The position numbers were made by a program, and so were the translations under genes. Of a DNA stretch of 14,139 nucleotides, positions 1-6,336 are shown piece after piece. Origin of the DNA: an uncultured bacterium (GTDB lineage: Bacteria; Actinomycetota; Coriobacteriia; Coriobacteriales; Coriobacteriaceae); the NCBI GenBank assembly GCA_905214435.1, contig CAJMMA010000048.1, forward strand, positions 1 to 14,139, given 5' to 3'. The notes beneath the pieces were generated by a model. The model had not been told where the DNA came from and ran no database searches. It was given only the letters and a program-made list of their open reading frames with translations. The first letter of the stretch is position 1. Every line of letters begins with the position of its first letter.

Positions 1-728
1 CGGCAAAGCATAGCCTCGTCCATCGCGTGGCTGCATTCCATCGCCTTGATAAAGGTCATGCCCATGATACCCGCGATCGAATCGGTACGCGAAAATCCCT
101 CAGGCGTACGGCCAACGCTGCGCAGCATGACCGATTCGCACAGATCGTGCGCTGTGCGTCCCAGCACCTCGATATGCTTGAGTGCCATATCAAAGGTAAA
201 GATGACCTCGTCGGGCAGATGCAGCGTCTTGAGCGCCGCCGACATGCGGCTCCAGGTAAGCGTCCATGAAACGCCCAGCACAAGCGACACATTAATGAAC
301 GTCTTGAGCGCAATCTTGAGCATGGCGCCCGCGGCAGACGCGCCCAGCAGCAGGGCAGGCAGTGCCAGAACCACCGCAAGCCCCGTGGCGCCGAGCGCCG
401 GTACAAAGGTCGCACGCAGCCCGCGAGCGGGGCGCACCGCGACCAACACCAGCGCGATAGCCGCCATCAGCATCAGGTACAGCGGGCTCTGCGTCAGACA
501 CACGCACAGGACGCAGACGAACATCCCCACCAGGCGCACCGGAGCCGAAACGCAAGAAAGGGCGCGGTCGACCATCGACCCGCCCTCGTGCGCGCCCCCA
601 CCCAGGCGAACCCGCTCAAGCAGGCTCGCCAGGTGCAGGACGTTCTTTTGCATCACACGATGCCGAGCCCCCGCGGGCTCGTAACGCTGCTCGACCGCAA
701 GCCAGCTAGGCAGCTCGGCTATTGCCAT
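1..728 (-). CDS. ECF transporter transmembrane (T) component, CbiQ/NikQ type, C-terminus cut off by window edge
   Basis: I translated this frame by hand: it is open from an ATG at 728 to the left edge (242 codons) and has no stop. The protein is the membrane coupling subunit of an energy-coupling-factor importer. It links the metal-binding subunit to the ATPases. Hydrophobic helices are visible around residues 64-100 and 105-160. The first coupling-helix motif appears as LRSVGR. The window ends inside MLCR, where CbiQ proteins carry their second Arg-Gly motif, so only the short C-terminal part is missing. The ATG overlaps the end of the upstream cbiM/nikM-like gene by 23 bp, with AAGGA about 11 nt upstream, which suggests translational coupling. 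The ATPase gene (cbiO/nikO) would be expected just outside the window. The family call is firm; the substrate (Ni or Co) is inferred from the neighbour. Confidence 0.88.
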   Translation of the reverse strand, partial: MAIAELPSWLAVEQRYEPAGARHRVMQKNVLHLASLLERVRLGGGAHEGGSMVDRALSCVSAPVRLVGMFVCVLCVCLTQSPLYLMLMAAIALVLVAVRPARGLRATFVPALGATGLAVVLALPALLLGASAAGAMLKIALKTFINVSLVLGVSWTLTWSRMSAALKTLHLPDEVIFTFDMALKHIEVLGRTAHDLCESVMLRSVGRTPEGFSRTDSIAGIMGMTFIKAMECSHAMDEAMLC

Positions 729-1791
729 GAGCACCGCTTTCCTTGACCGTCAGCGAGATCAGACGGAATGCGATGGTGAGCACCGCCACGCCAATCACGC
801 CCGAAAGGATATACATGGTAGCCTGGCCGGCAAAGCCAAGGCCTTGCTCCTCGGAATAGGCCTGCAGATAATCGCCCGTGGGCAGGGCATCGGCAAAGGT
901 CGGGGTATCGAGACCGACCGAAGCCTGCAGGCTGTCATCGCCAGCCTCTTGAACGGCGGTCGCGGCGCCCTCGGCGTCCCACTCACCCCAGGCGTCACCC
1001 GTGGCCAGCAGGCCCAGCGGTGTTGCTACGACAAGCACGGCAACCAGGATGAGCGTGGGGACCAGCGAGGTCTTCTTGGCGGCAACGCCCTCGGCAGCAA
1101 GTTGGCCATCGACGGCCTCGGGCCCGACAATGATGCTCGGCGCCGTCTTCTTAATGAAACCGTAGATCGCGGCCGTCGCCACGCCCTCGATCACGCCGGC
1201 AACCAGCATATGCGGGATCAACATGGCCGGAATAGCCACGGACAGCGGGAAGGGGCAGTACAGCGGCGCGCCCGAAGCATTGGTAAAGAGCATCGGCTGA
1301 ATACCAAACTCGATTGCCGCGCACAGGGCCGCCAGGCACAGGCCGACCCAGCCGCTTACGATGGCAGAAACTGAGGTGCCCCAGCTCTTGTCGTGCAGAC
1401 GGCTGTTGAGCGCACGGAACACGATAGCAGCGACAAACGGCAGCACAAAGGCCATGTTAAAGCAGTTGGCGCCAAACGACAGAACGCCGCCGTCTCCAAA
1501 CAGCAGCGCCTGCAGCGCCAGCGCGACCGAGACAGCGATAGCCGCAGCCTCGGGGCCCAGCAGCAACGCGATGAGCGCGCCGCCAACAGCGTGACCAGTG
1601 GTGCCACCGGGCAGCGGCACGTTGAACATCATGAGCAAGAAGGAGAACGCGGCGCAAATGCCCAAGAACGCCATATGCTCGCGATCGAGCGTGGCGCGCA
1701 CCTTTTTGATGCAGTGGACCCATACGGGCACCATCGCCACCGCCATAACGGCATCGGTCTGCGGGGACAGATAATTATCGGGAATATGCAT
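706..1791 (-). CDS. ECF nickel/cobalt transporter substrate-capture subunit, CbiM/NikM fused to a PDGLE (NikN/CbiN-like) domain
   Basis: This is the membrane subunit that captures Ni2+ or Co2+ in a CbiMNQO/NikMNQO importer. The protein is 361 aa from the ATG at 1791. That start, not an in-frame ATG at 1803, gives the N-terminus MHIPDNYLSP. In this family the N-terminal amine, His2 and His67 form the square-planar metal site, and with this start the GGTTGHAVGG motif places its histidine exactly at residue 67. The purine-rich GAGAGGG just upstream is the ribosome binding site and overlaps the rejected ATG. Residues 1-225 are the multi-helix CbiM core. Residues about 245-361 hold the motif TPLGLLATGDAWGEW and two membrane segments with an extracytoplasmic stretch between them, which is the PDGLE domain often encoded separately. 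The gene is first in its operon, followed by the T component. The specificity is not settled by sequence; the upstream operator points to nickel. Confidence 0.92.
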   Translation of the reverse strand: MHIPDNYLSPQTDAVMAVAMVPVWVHCIKKVRATLDREHMAFLGICAAFSFLLMMFNVPLPGGTTGHAVGGALIALLLGPEAAAIAVSVALALQALLFGDGGVLSFGANCFNMAFVLPFVAAIVFRALNSRLHDKSWGTSVSAIVSGWVGLCLAALCAAIEFGIQPMLFTNASGAPLYCPFPLSVAIPAMLIPHMLVAGVIEGVATAAIYGFIKKTAPSIIVGPEAVDGQLAAEGVAAKKTSLVPTLILVAVLVVATPLGLLATGDAWGEWDAEGAATAVQEAGDDSLQASVGLDTPTFADALPTGDYLQAYSEEQGLGFAGQATMYILSGVIGVAVLTIAFRLISLTVKESGAHGNSRAA

Positions 1792-1815
1792 GAGCCCTCT
1801 CAATCAGAACGTTGT

Positions 1816-1843
1816 GTGTTACGTTTCCAACAATCCGTAACAC
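1816..1843 (-). promoter_or_regulatory. Probable NikR-type operator upstream of the CbiM/NikM gene
   Basis: A perfect 8-bp inverted repeat, GTGTTACG with CGTAACAC separated by 12 nt, lies 24 bp before the start codon. Read as seven-base half-sites it is GTGTTAC-N14-GTAACAC. I recall this form, with 13-14 bp spacing, as the NikR binding pattern described for Desulfovibrio-type bacteria; this is from memory and was not looked up. The dyad sits just downstream of a candidate -10 element, where a repressor would block initiation. It could instead be a simple 5'-UTR hairpin or the site of another regulator. Confidence 0.5.
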
Positions 1844-1852
1844 CGACTCTGC

Positions 1853-1881
1853 ATACTAACAAAAAGGCGCACCGCCCACAA
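1853..1881 (-). promoter_or_regulatory. Candidate sigma-70-type promoter of the metal transporter operon
   Basis: TTGTGG (1881-1876) and TAGTAT (1858-1853) are separated by 17 bp on the minus strand. They resemble -35 and -10 boxes, with TAGTAT sharing four of six bases with TATAAT. Transcription would start near 1846, inside or next to the dyad at 1816-1843, giving a leader of about 55 nt. The -35 box is weak, and it overlaps a terminator-like segment, so the two readings compete. Confidence 0.33.
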
Positions 1882-1985
1882 CGCAGCACGCCCTTGCAAT
1901 ACGTACGTTATTAGCCCAGGTCCACGCACCGCCCAATAAAGGGCCCATGCACTCCCAACTTTCCGGTCACCCGGAAGAAGGTGCG
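1861..1985 (-). other. Candidate structured RNA region with three-way junction and terminator-like end, unassigned
   Basis: On the minus strand, CGCACC (1985-1980) can pair with GGTGCG (1930-1925). They enclose a perfect hairpin, TTCCGG with CCGGAA around a GTGA loop (1976-1961), and a second hairpin, GCCC with GGGC around a six-base loop (1944-1931). Further on, AAGG(G)CG near 1896 can pair with CGCCTT, followed by five T residues ending at 1861, as in a weak intrinsic terminator. Together this resembles a riboswitch-like leader, but I find neither the conserved blocks of the cobalamin riboswitch nor a good match to NiCo, TPP, ZTP or yybP classes. It may equally be 3' sequence of pheT read-through transcripts. 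Confidence 0.28.
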
Positions 1986-2010
1986 ATCCGCTCGCAACAA
2001 GGTTAACGCA

Positions 2011-2105
2011 GGAACCCGCCCCCGAGAGGGGTTTTCTAAGGCAACATCCCGCAGCCGCGAAGTGGCGAGGACGTTGCCGTGAAAACCCCGCAGGGGGCGG
2101 GTTCC
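2011..2105. repeat. 95-bp compound palindrome with three nested arms
   Basis: On the plus strand GGAACCCGCCCCC (2011-2023) pairs with GGGGGCGGGTTCC (2093-2105). Inside it GGGGTTTTC (2028-2036) pairs with GAAAACCCC (2081-2089), and inside that GGCAAC (2040-2045) pairs with GTTGCC (2073-2078). All 28 pairs are perfect, separated by asymmetric 2-4 nt steps. The 27-nt centre contains a further small stem. Each half can also fold alone into a C-rich/G-rich hairpin followed by TTTT, so the element amounts to two terminator-like hairpins in inverted orientation. It lies 12 bp after pheT. Confidence 0.85.
2081..2105 (-). terminator. Likely intrinsic terminator of the pheST operon
   Basis: Reading away from pheT, AACCCGC can pair with GCGGGGTT around a CCCCT loop (one bulged G), and the second arm ends in a TTTTC tract. 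It begins 12 nt after the pheT stop codon. The hairpin is the first arm of the 95-bp palindrome, so the long nested fold and this short terminator fold are alternatives. Confidence 0.5.
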
Positions 2106-2117
2106 GAACAGCAAAGA

Positions 2118-4571
2118 TTACGAGCGGACTTCGCCGTTTACGCCCTTGCACACCTTGGTGACGATCTTCTGGTGCGCCTTCTCGACCTCTTCGCTGGTGA
2201 GCGTGTGGTCGTCGGAGCGATACGTAAGCGCGAAGGCCATGGACTTCTTGCCCGCACCGATGCGGATGGGATCGCGGTAGACGTCGAACAGGCGCACGCC
2301 CTCGAGCAGCTTGCCTCCGGCACTCGTAATACGACGCTCAAGATCCTCGCAGGTCACAGTGTTGTCGACCACGATAGCGAGGTCGTGCTCAACGGCCGGG
2401 TACTGCGAGAACTCACGGTAGTTCTCCTGGTTGCGGGCGCCCTTGATCAGCTTGTCCAGATCGAGCTCAAAGGCAACGACGACCTCGTCAATGCCCATAG
2501 CCTCGCGTGCCTCGGGGTGGATCTCGCCAACCCAGCCCAGCACGGTACCGCCCGAGAGCACCTCGGCAGCACGACCCGGCTGCAGGAAGGCATAGCTCTC
2601 GCCCTCGACGGGACGGAAGCGAACCTTCTCGATGCGCAGCTGGGCGAGCAGCTCCTCGACAATACCCTTGCCAAAGAAGAAGCGCAGCTTGCGGTACTTC
2701 ATGTTCCAGGACTGCTCGCTCCACTGGCCCGAGAGCACACCCGCCACGGACTTGGTCTCCTTGGGCAGGCTGGCGTTCTCGCGACCGTGGAACAGGCTGC
2801 CGACCTCGTACAGGTGCACGTTGGGCGTGCCGTGGGCCTCGTTATAGGCCACGGATTGCAACAGGCCCGGCAGCAGCGAACGACGCATCTCGGTCTGCTC
2901 GGCTACCAGCGGGTTCATGAGCACCACGGGGCAGCCGCGGCCCTCGGTGGACATGCCGACCTTCTCCAGGTCGCCCGGGGCGGCAAAGCCAAAAGTCGTG
3001 GTCTCGTTGAGGCCGCAGGCGCGCAGGATTTCGCCGACCTTGCGGGTGAGCTTCTGCTCGCGGGTCAGGCCGCCGATGTGGTTCTTGGCAGCCGGGATGG
3101 TCGCCGTCACACGGCCCATGCCCCATAGGCGCAGGACCTCCTCGATCAGGTCAATCTCGCGCGGCAGGTCGGGGCGGAAGCTCGGCGGAGTGACCATAAA
3201 GTCGTCGCCGTCGCGCTCGACGGTGCAGCCCAGGCGGGTGAGCGAGCGCTCGATAAAGTCGGGCTCGATGTCGGCGCCGCAGATGGCGTGCACGCGGGCC
3301 AAGCGCAGCTTGATGCTATCGATGGTCTTGGGCGCGGGGAACACGTCGACATAGCCGGGAGCAACCTCGCCGCCGGCGATCTCTTCGATGAGCGCGCAGG
3401 CCACGTTGGCCACATCCACGCAGCCGGTCTCGTCGACCTGACGCTCAAAGCGGATGGAGGCGTCGGAGATCAGCGACAGGTCGCGGCTGGTGTGCGAGGT
3501 GCGACCGGCATTGAAGCAGGCACTCTCGACCATCACGTCGACGGTGTCGTCCTCAATCTCGGAATCCATGCCGCCCATAACGCCGGCCAGCGCCACGGGA
3601 CGCTCGCCGTCGGTGATGAGACCCATGCCGGCGTCGAGCGTGCGCTCCTCGCCGTCGAGGGTCGTGAACTTCTCGTCCTGCTGGGCGGCGCGAACCACCA
3701 CGCGGCGATGGCCCTCGCGCTCGGCAAAGGTGTCCAGGTCAAAGGCGTGCAGCGGCTGACCGGTGAGCATCATCACGTAGTTGGTGATGTCGACGATGTT
3801 GTTGTGCGGACGCACGCCCAGGGCGTTGAGGCGCTTGACCATCCAGTCGGGCGACGGGCCGACCTTCACGTTGCGCACGATGCGGGCGACATAGCGGTCG
3901 CACAGCCCCTCGTCGGCAATCTCGACCGAAAGCTCGTCGTCCGTCGCGCGGCCGGTCTCGGCCTTGATGGCGGGCAGCTCAACGTGGAAATCGCGGTCGA
4001 AGATGGCGCCGGTCTCGCGAGCCATGCCGATCATGGACAGGCAGTCGGGGCGGTTGGGCGTGATCTCGCAGTCGAGCACGGTGTCGCTCGAGCCCACGTA
4101 CTCGGCAAACGGCATGCCGCAGGGCGTATCCTCGGGCAGGATCATGATGCCGGAGTGGTCGCCGCCCAAGCCGAGCTCGCGCGCGGAGCAGTTCATGCCC
4201 ATGGACACGACGCCGCGAAGCTTGCTCTTCTTGATCTTGATGTCGCCGGGCAGCTCGGCGCCGATCATGGCCGTGACGATGTGGTCGCCGGCCTCAAAGT
4301 TCTGCGCGCCGCAGACAATCTGCAGCGGGGCGGGGTTGCCGTCGGCGTCGAGGTTCTTGTCACCCACGTCGACCGAGCACACATACATGTGGTCGCTATC
4401 GGGGTGCGGGGTCTTGGTGAGCACCTGGGCGGTCACCACGTGGTCGAAGGACTCGCCCACGGTATCGATCGCCTCGACCTCGGTGCCGGTACGGATATAT
4501 TCGTCCGAAAGGGTCTTGGGATCCTCCGGAATATCGATCATGGTCTTGAGCCAGTCGTAAGAAACACGCAT
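2118..4571 (-). CDS. pheT: Phenylalanine--tRNA ligase beta subunit
   Basis: The beta subunit of the heterotetrameric (alpha2beta2) cytoplasmic enzyme that charges tRNA-Phe. At 817 aa it is the usual length for the long bacterial form. The N-terminus MRVSYDWLKTMIDIP is typical. A tRNA-binding (EMAP-like) domain spans about residues 40-150, with the CGAxNxxxGD-type segment and the NCSARELGL motif. B3/B4 editing-type sequence follows at about 215-385 and the B5 domain at about 405-480. A ferredoxin-fold anticodon-binding domain occupies about the last 95 residues, from YREFSQYPAVEHDLAIVV. The start is supported by AAAGGAGAG seven nt upstream. pheS lies upstream in the same orientation, 184 bp away, so the two probably share the T-box-controlled transcript. 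No frameshift or missing domain is seen. Confidence 0.97.
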   Translation of the reverse strand: MRVSYDWLKTMIDIPEDPKTLSDEYIRTGTEVEAIDTVGESFDHVVTAQVLTKTPHPDSDHMYVCSVDVGDKNLDADGNPAPLQIVCGAQNFEAGDHIVTAMIGAELPGDIKIKKSKLRGVVSMGMNCSARELGLGGDHSGIMILPEDTPCGMPFAEYVGSSDTVLDCEITPNRPDCLSMIGMARETGAIFDRDFHVELPAIKAETGRATDDELSVEIADEGLCDRYVARIVRNVKVGPSPDWMVKRLNALGVRPHNNIVDITNYVMMLTGQPLHAFDLDTFAEREGHRRVVVRAAQQDEKFTTLDGEERTLDAGMGLITDGERPVALAGVMGGMDSEIEDDTVDVMVESACFNAGRTSHTSRDLSLISDASIRFERQVDETGCVDVANVACALIEEIAGGEVAPGYVDVFPAPKTIDSIKLRLARVHAICGADIEPDFIERSLTRLGCTVERDGDDFMVTPPSFRPDLPREIDLIEEVLRLWGMGRVTATIPAAKNHIGGLTREQKLTRKVGEILRACGLNETTTFGFAAPGDLEKVGMSTEGRGCPVVLMNPLVAEQTEMRRSLLPGLLQSVAYNEAHGTPNVHLYEVGSLFHGRENASLPKETKSVAGVLSGQWSEQSWNMKYRKLRFFFGKGIVEELLAQLRIEKVRFRPVEGESYAFLQPGRAAEVLSGGTVLGWVGEIHPEAREAMGIDEVVVAFELDLDKLIKGARNQENYREFSQYPAVEHDLAIVVDNTVTCEDLERRITSAGGKLLEGVRLFDVYRDPIRIGAGKKSMAFALTYRSDDHTLTSEEVEKAHQKIVTKVCKGVNGEVRS

Positions 4572-4575
4572 CTAG

Positions 4576-4595
4576 CTCTCCTTTCATACTGAAAG
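4576..4595 (-). promoter_or_regulatory. pheT ribosome binding site partly covered by a hairpin
   Basis: The pheT Shine-Dalgarno AAAGGAGAG (4584-4576) overlaps the 3' arm of a 6-bp hairpin, CTTTCA with TGAAAG around a 3-nt loop (4595-4581). Part of the site would be paired when this forms. A second hairpin, CCTGC with GCAGG (4613-4596), lies directly upstream. Whether this limits pheT translation is inference. Confidence 0.45.
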
Positions 4596-4654
4596 CCTGC
4601 GAAGAGATGCAGGTGGAAACTTCAACTTTGTGAACATTCCTTACAAAGCGAGGG

Positions 4655-4747
4655 TTGTCCAAGTGCGGCAGATCGGCCCGAAAGAGGAGTGCCGCGTACT
4701 TTGGTACGCAAGCGACGAATGAGCGCCGAGGTGCCGTGCTTGGGCAA
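4655..4747. repeat. 93-bp imperfect palindrome between pheS and pheT
   Basis: The outer arms TTGTCCAAGTGCGGCA (4655-4670) and TGCCGTGCTTGGGCAA (4732-4747) match as inverted repeats at 13 of 16 positions. At the centre is a perfect 6-bp hairpin, GCGTAC with GTACGC around TTTG (4694-4709). GCGGCA in the left arm (4665-4670) can instead pair with TGCCGC at 4690-4695, so two folds compete. The element fills much of the 184-bp gap within the operon, starting 8 bp from the pheS stop codon. There is no T-tract, so it is not an obvious terminator on either strand. Confidence 0.75.
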
Positions 4748-4755
4748 GCCGCAGC

Positions 4756-5832
4756 CTAGAACTGATTCAAGAAACGCATATCGCCTGTCATGAGCGTTCT
4801 GAGGTCGGGCAGGTCGTAGCGCAGGGCCGCGACGCGCTCGGCGCCAATGCCAAAGGCGAAGCCGGTGTACTTCTCGGGGTCGATGCCGCAGTTGATGAGG
4901 ACGTTGGGGTCGACCATGCCGCAGCCCAGGATCTCGATCCAGCCGCTGTGCTTGCAGAAGTTGCAGCCCTTACCGCCGCACACGTGGCAGCTCACGTCCA
5001 CCTCGCAGGAAGGCTCGGTGAAGGGGAAGAAGTGCGGGCGGTAGCGCGTCTTGCGGTCCTCGCCAAACATGCACTTAACAAAGTAGTCGAGCGTGCCCTT
5101 CAGGTCGCCGAAGGTGATGCCCTCGTCGACGACCAGGCCCTCGATCTGGTTGAACTGCGGCAGGTGGCAGGCATCGGCCGTGTCGGGACGGTAGACGGTG
5201 CCCGGGCAGATCATGTAGATGGGCGGCTTCTGCGACTCCATAGTGTGGATCTGCACGCCCGAAGTCTGGGTGCGCAGCAGCACGTCGGACTCGCCGTGGG
5301 CGTGAGCCTCGGGGTGCGCGACGCTGCCGGGGTTGTTGTCGACCACGTAGAAGGTATCGCGGGCCGAGCGGCTCGGGTGATCCATGGGAGCGTTGAGCGC
5401 GGTGAAGTTGTAGTAAGAGGTGTCGACCATGGGGCCGGACTCGACGGTGTAGCCGATGCCGCAGAAGATGTCCTCGGCCTCCTCGATGATTTGCTTGATC
5501 AGGTGCTGGTGGCCGATCTGCGGACGGATGCCCGGCAGCGTGATGTCGACGGCGTCGTGCTCGAGTGCGCGCTTGAGGGCGGCGGCCTTCATCTCGGTGT
5601 TTCGCTCGTCGAGCATGCCCTCGATCAGCTGGCGCATCTCGTTGGCGCGCTTGCCCATCACGGGACGATCCTCGGGGGCGAGCTTGCCCATCATGCGCAT
5701 CAAGCCGGTGATACGACCCTTGCGACCGAGCAGCTCAACACGCGCAGCCTCGAGCTTGGCGGCGTCATCGGCGCCTGCGACGAGCTCCTTGGCCTCTTCC
5801 TCGAGTTTGACCAGATCATCAATCAGACTCAT
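4756..5832 (-). CDS. pheS: Phenylalanine--tRNA ligase alpha subunit
   Basis: The catalytic class II subunit of phenylalanyl-tRNA synthetase, 358 aa from the ATG at 5832 (MSLIDDLVKLEEEAKELV). AAAGGGAAG just upstream is the ribosome binding site. The frame stays open for 61 more codons, but these overlap the T-box terminator and are not coding. Residues about 1-85 are the N-terminal tRNA-binding coiled coil. The catalytic core shows motif 2 as RPHFFPFTEPSCEVDV. A Cys cluster CxxCxxxxCxxC follows at residues 282-293, common in this family. Motif 3 is GFAFGIGAERVAALRY (residues 324-339), whose GFAFG segment lines the phenylalanine pocket. pheT follows downstream. Expression is predicted to be set by the T-box leader ahead of it. 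Confidence 0.97.
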   Translation of the reverse strand: MSLIDDLVKLEEEAKELVAGADDAAKLEAARVELLGRKGRITGLMRMMGKLAPEDRPVMGKRANEMRQLIEGMLDERNTEMKAAALKRALEHDAVDITLPGIRPQIGHQHLIKQIIEEAEDIFCGIGYTVESGPMVDTSYYNFTALNAPMDHPSRSARDTFYVVDNNPGSVAHPEAHAHGESDVLLRTQTSGVQIHTMESQKPPIYMICPGTVYRPDTADACHLPQFNQIEGLVVDEGITFGDLKGTLDYFVKCMFGEDRKTRYRPHFFPFTEPSCEVDVSCHVCGGKGCNFCKHSGWIEILGCGMVDPNVLINCGIDPEKYTGFAFGIGAERVAALRYDLPDLRTLMTGDMRFLNQF

Positions 5833-5917
5833 GTCTTCCCTTTCGTCTCTCGCGCATCCACTTGCCGCGGCGGCTGGAGCCACCCGGAGCTGCGGATGTG
5901 CGGCCCGGTTCGGTAAC

Positions 5918-5957
5918 AAAAAAACCGCCCTCGGGCATGTGCATTGCCCAAGGACGG
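5918..5957 (-). terminator. T-box-controlled intrinsic terminator
   Basis: On the minus strand CCGTCCTTGGGCA (5957-5945) pairs over 13 bp, with two G-U pairs, to TGCCCGAGGGCGG (5937-5925) around a 7-nt loop, followed by seven T residues (5924-5918). This is a strong terminator 85 bp before pheS. The T-box bulge just upstream would form the competing antiterminator when uncharged tRNA-Phe is bound. Confidence 0.93.
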
Positions 5958-6200
5958 TTGAATTCCGCGGTACCACCTTGTTTGACCCGGCGGATGTCTG
6001 GCCCGCCGCGCCCACTCTGTGCCCCTTGTCGCGAGGCTCACGGCTTCCCTACTGGGGCTTCGCCGCCGCTGGCCGCGTGCCCGTTGAGGTCGCTGCTCGG
6101 GAGTGAACGCTTGGCCCTTGTCACCGCAGGAAGGCTCGCAGCCCATGACCTTCCCTCTCTTGCCGGCGACGCGGCGGGCAAAACCCTCTCCGTCAACGCA
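5918..6200 (-). ncRNA. Phenylalanine T-box riboswitch leader of pheST
   Basis: A tRNA-sensing leader that reads the charging state of tRNA-Phe and controls termination. The hallmark T-box sequence AAGGTGGTACCGCGG lies at 5979-5965 on the minus strand, followed directly by the terminator hairpin. The base of Stem I is plausibly GTTG (6197-6194) with CAGC (6095-6092), continued by CGGAG with CTCCCG. On the 3' side of Stem I the sequence GCG-TTC-ACTCC gives a UUC (Phe) specifier at 6107-6105 followed by the expected A. The specifier agrees with the downstream gene. The 5' limit is approximate and intermediate stems were not fully folded. The rest of this 504-bp gap holds the pheS ribosome binding site on one side and about 100 bp of carboxypeptidase upstream sequence on the other. 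Confidence 0.93.
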
Positions 6201-6209
6201 TTGGGCTAT

Positions 6210-6218
6210 AGGATAACA
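6210..6218 (-). promoter_or_regulatory. Candidate extended -10 of the pheST promoter
   Basis: TGT followed by TATCCT (6215-6210) resembles an extended -10 element about 10 bp before the first predicted Stem I base. No convincing -35 box is seen 16-18 bp upstream, so this rests on position and the TGn motif. Confidence 0.35.
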
Positions 6219-6336
6219 CATTCTGCGTGTGCATCGCCGCGTTCCGTTTTGTTCGCACTGGGTACAAGGCAGGTAGCTGTGCAAACTGGCCGCGCGCCCA
6301 CCCGAAGCGCTCGGCTCACGAGATCAAGGATATGGT

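Noticed and set aside
56..555. Two minus-strand open frames (56-415 and 292-555) within the first 730 bases
   Set aside because: They are out of frame with the real ECF T-component gene, which is open from 728 to the edge and gives a proper membrane protein with a coupling motif.
1792..2117. Cobalamin riboswitch upstream of the CbiM/NikM gene
   Set aside because: I looked for the conserved core, including the GCCACTG-type box, and did not find a convincing match. A GCCACTT lies in the centre of the palindrome but lacks the rest of the pattern.
2079..4592. Long open frames on the plus strand opposite pheT (about 349 and 434 codons)
   Set aside because: They are antisense to a full-length, clearly recognisable pheT. 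Long antisense frames are common in GC-rich genes, and the translations (His, Ala, Val, Gly-rich) look like no known protein.
5833..6015. N-terminal extension of PheS by 61 codons
   Set aside because: The extension would translate the T-box sequence and terminator. The ATG at 5832 has a good ribosome binding site and gives a standard PheS N-terminus.
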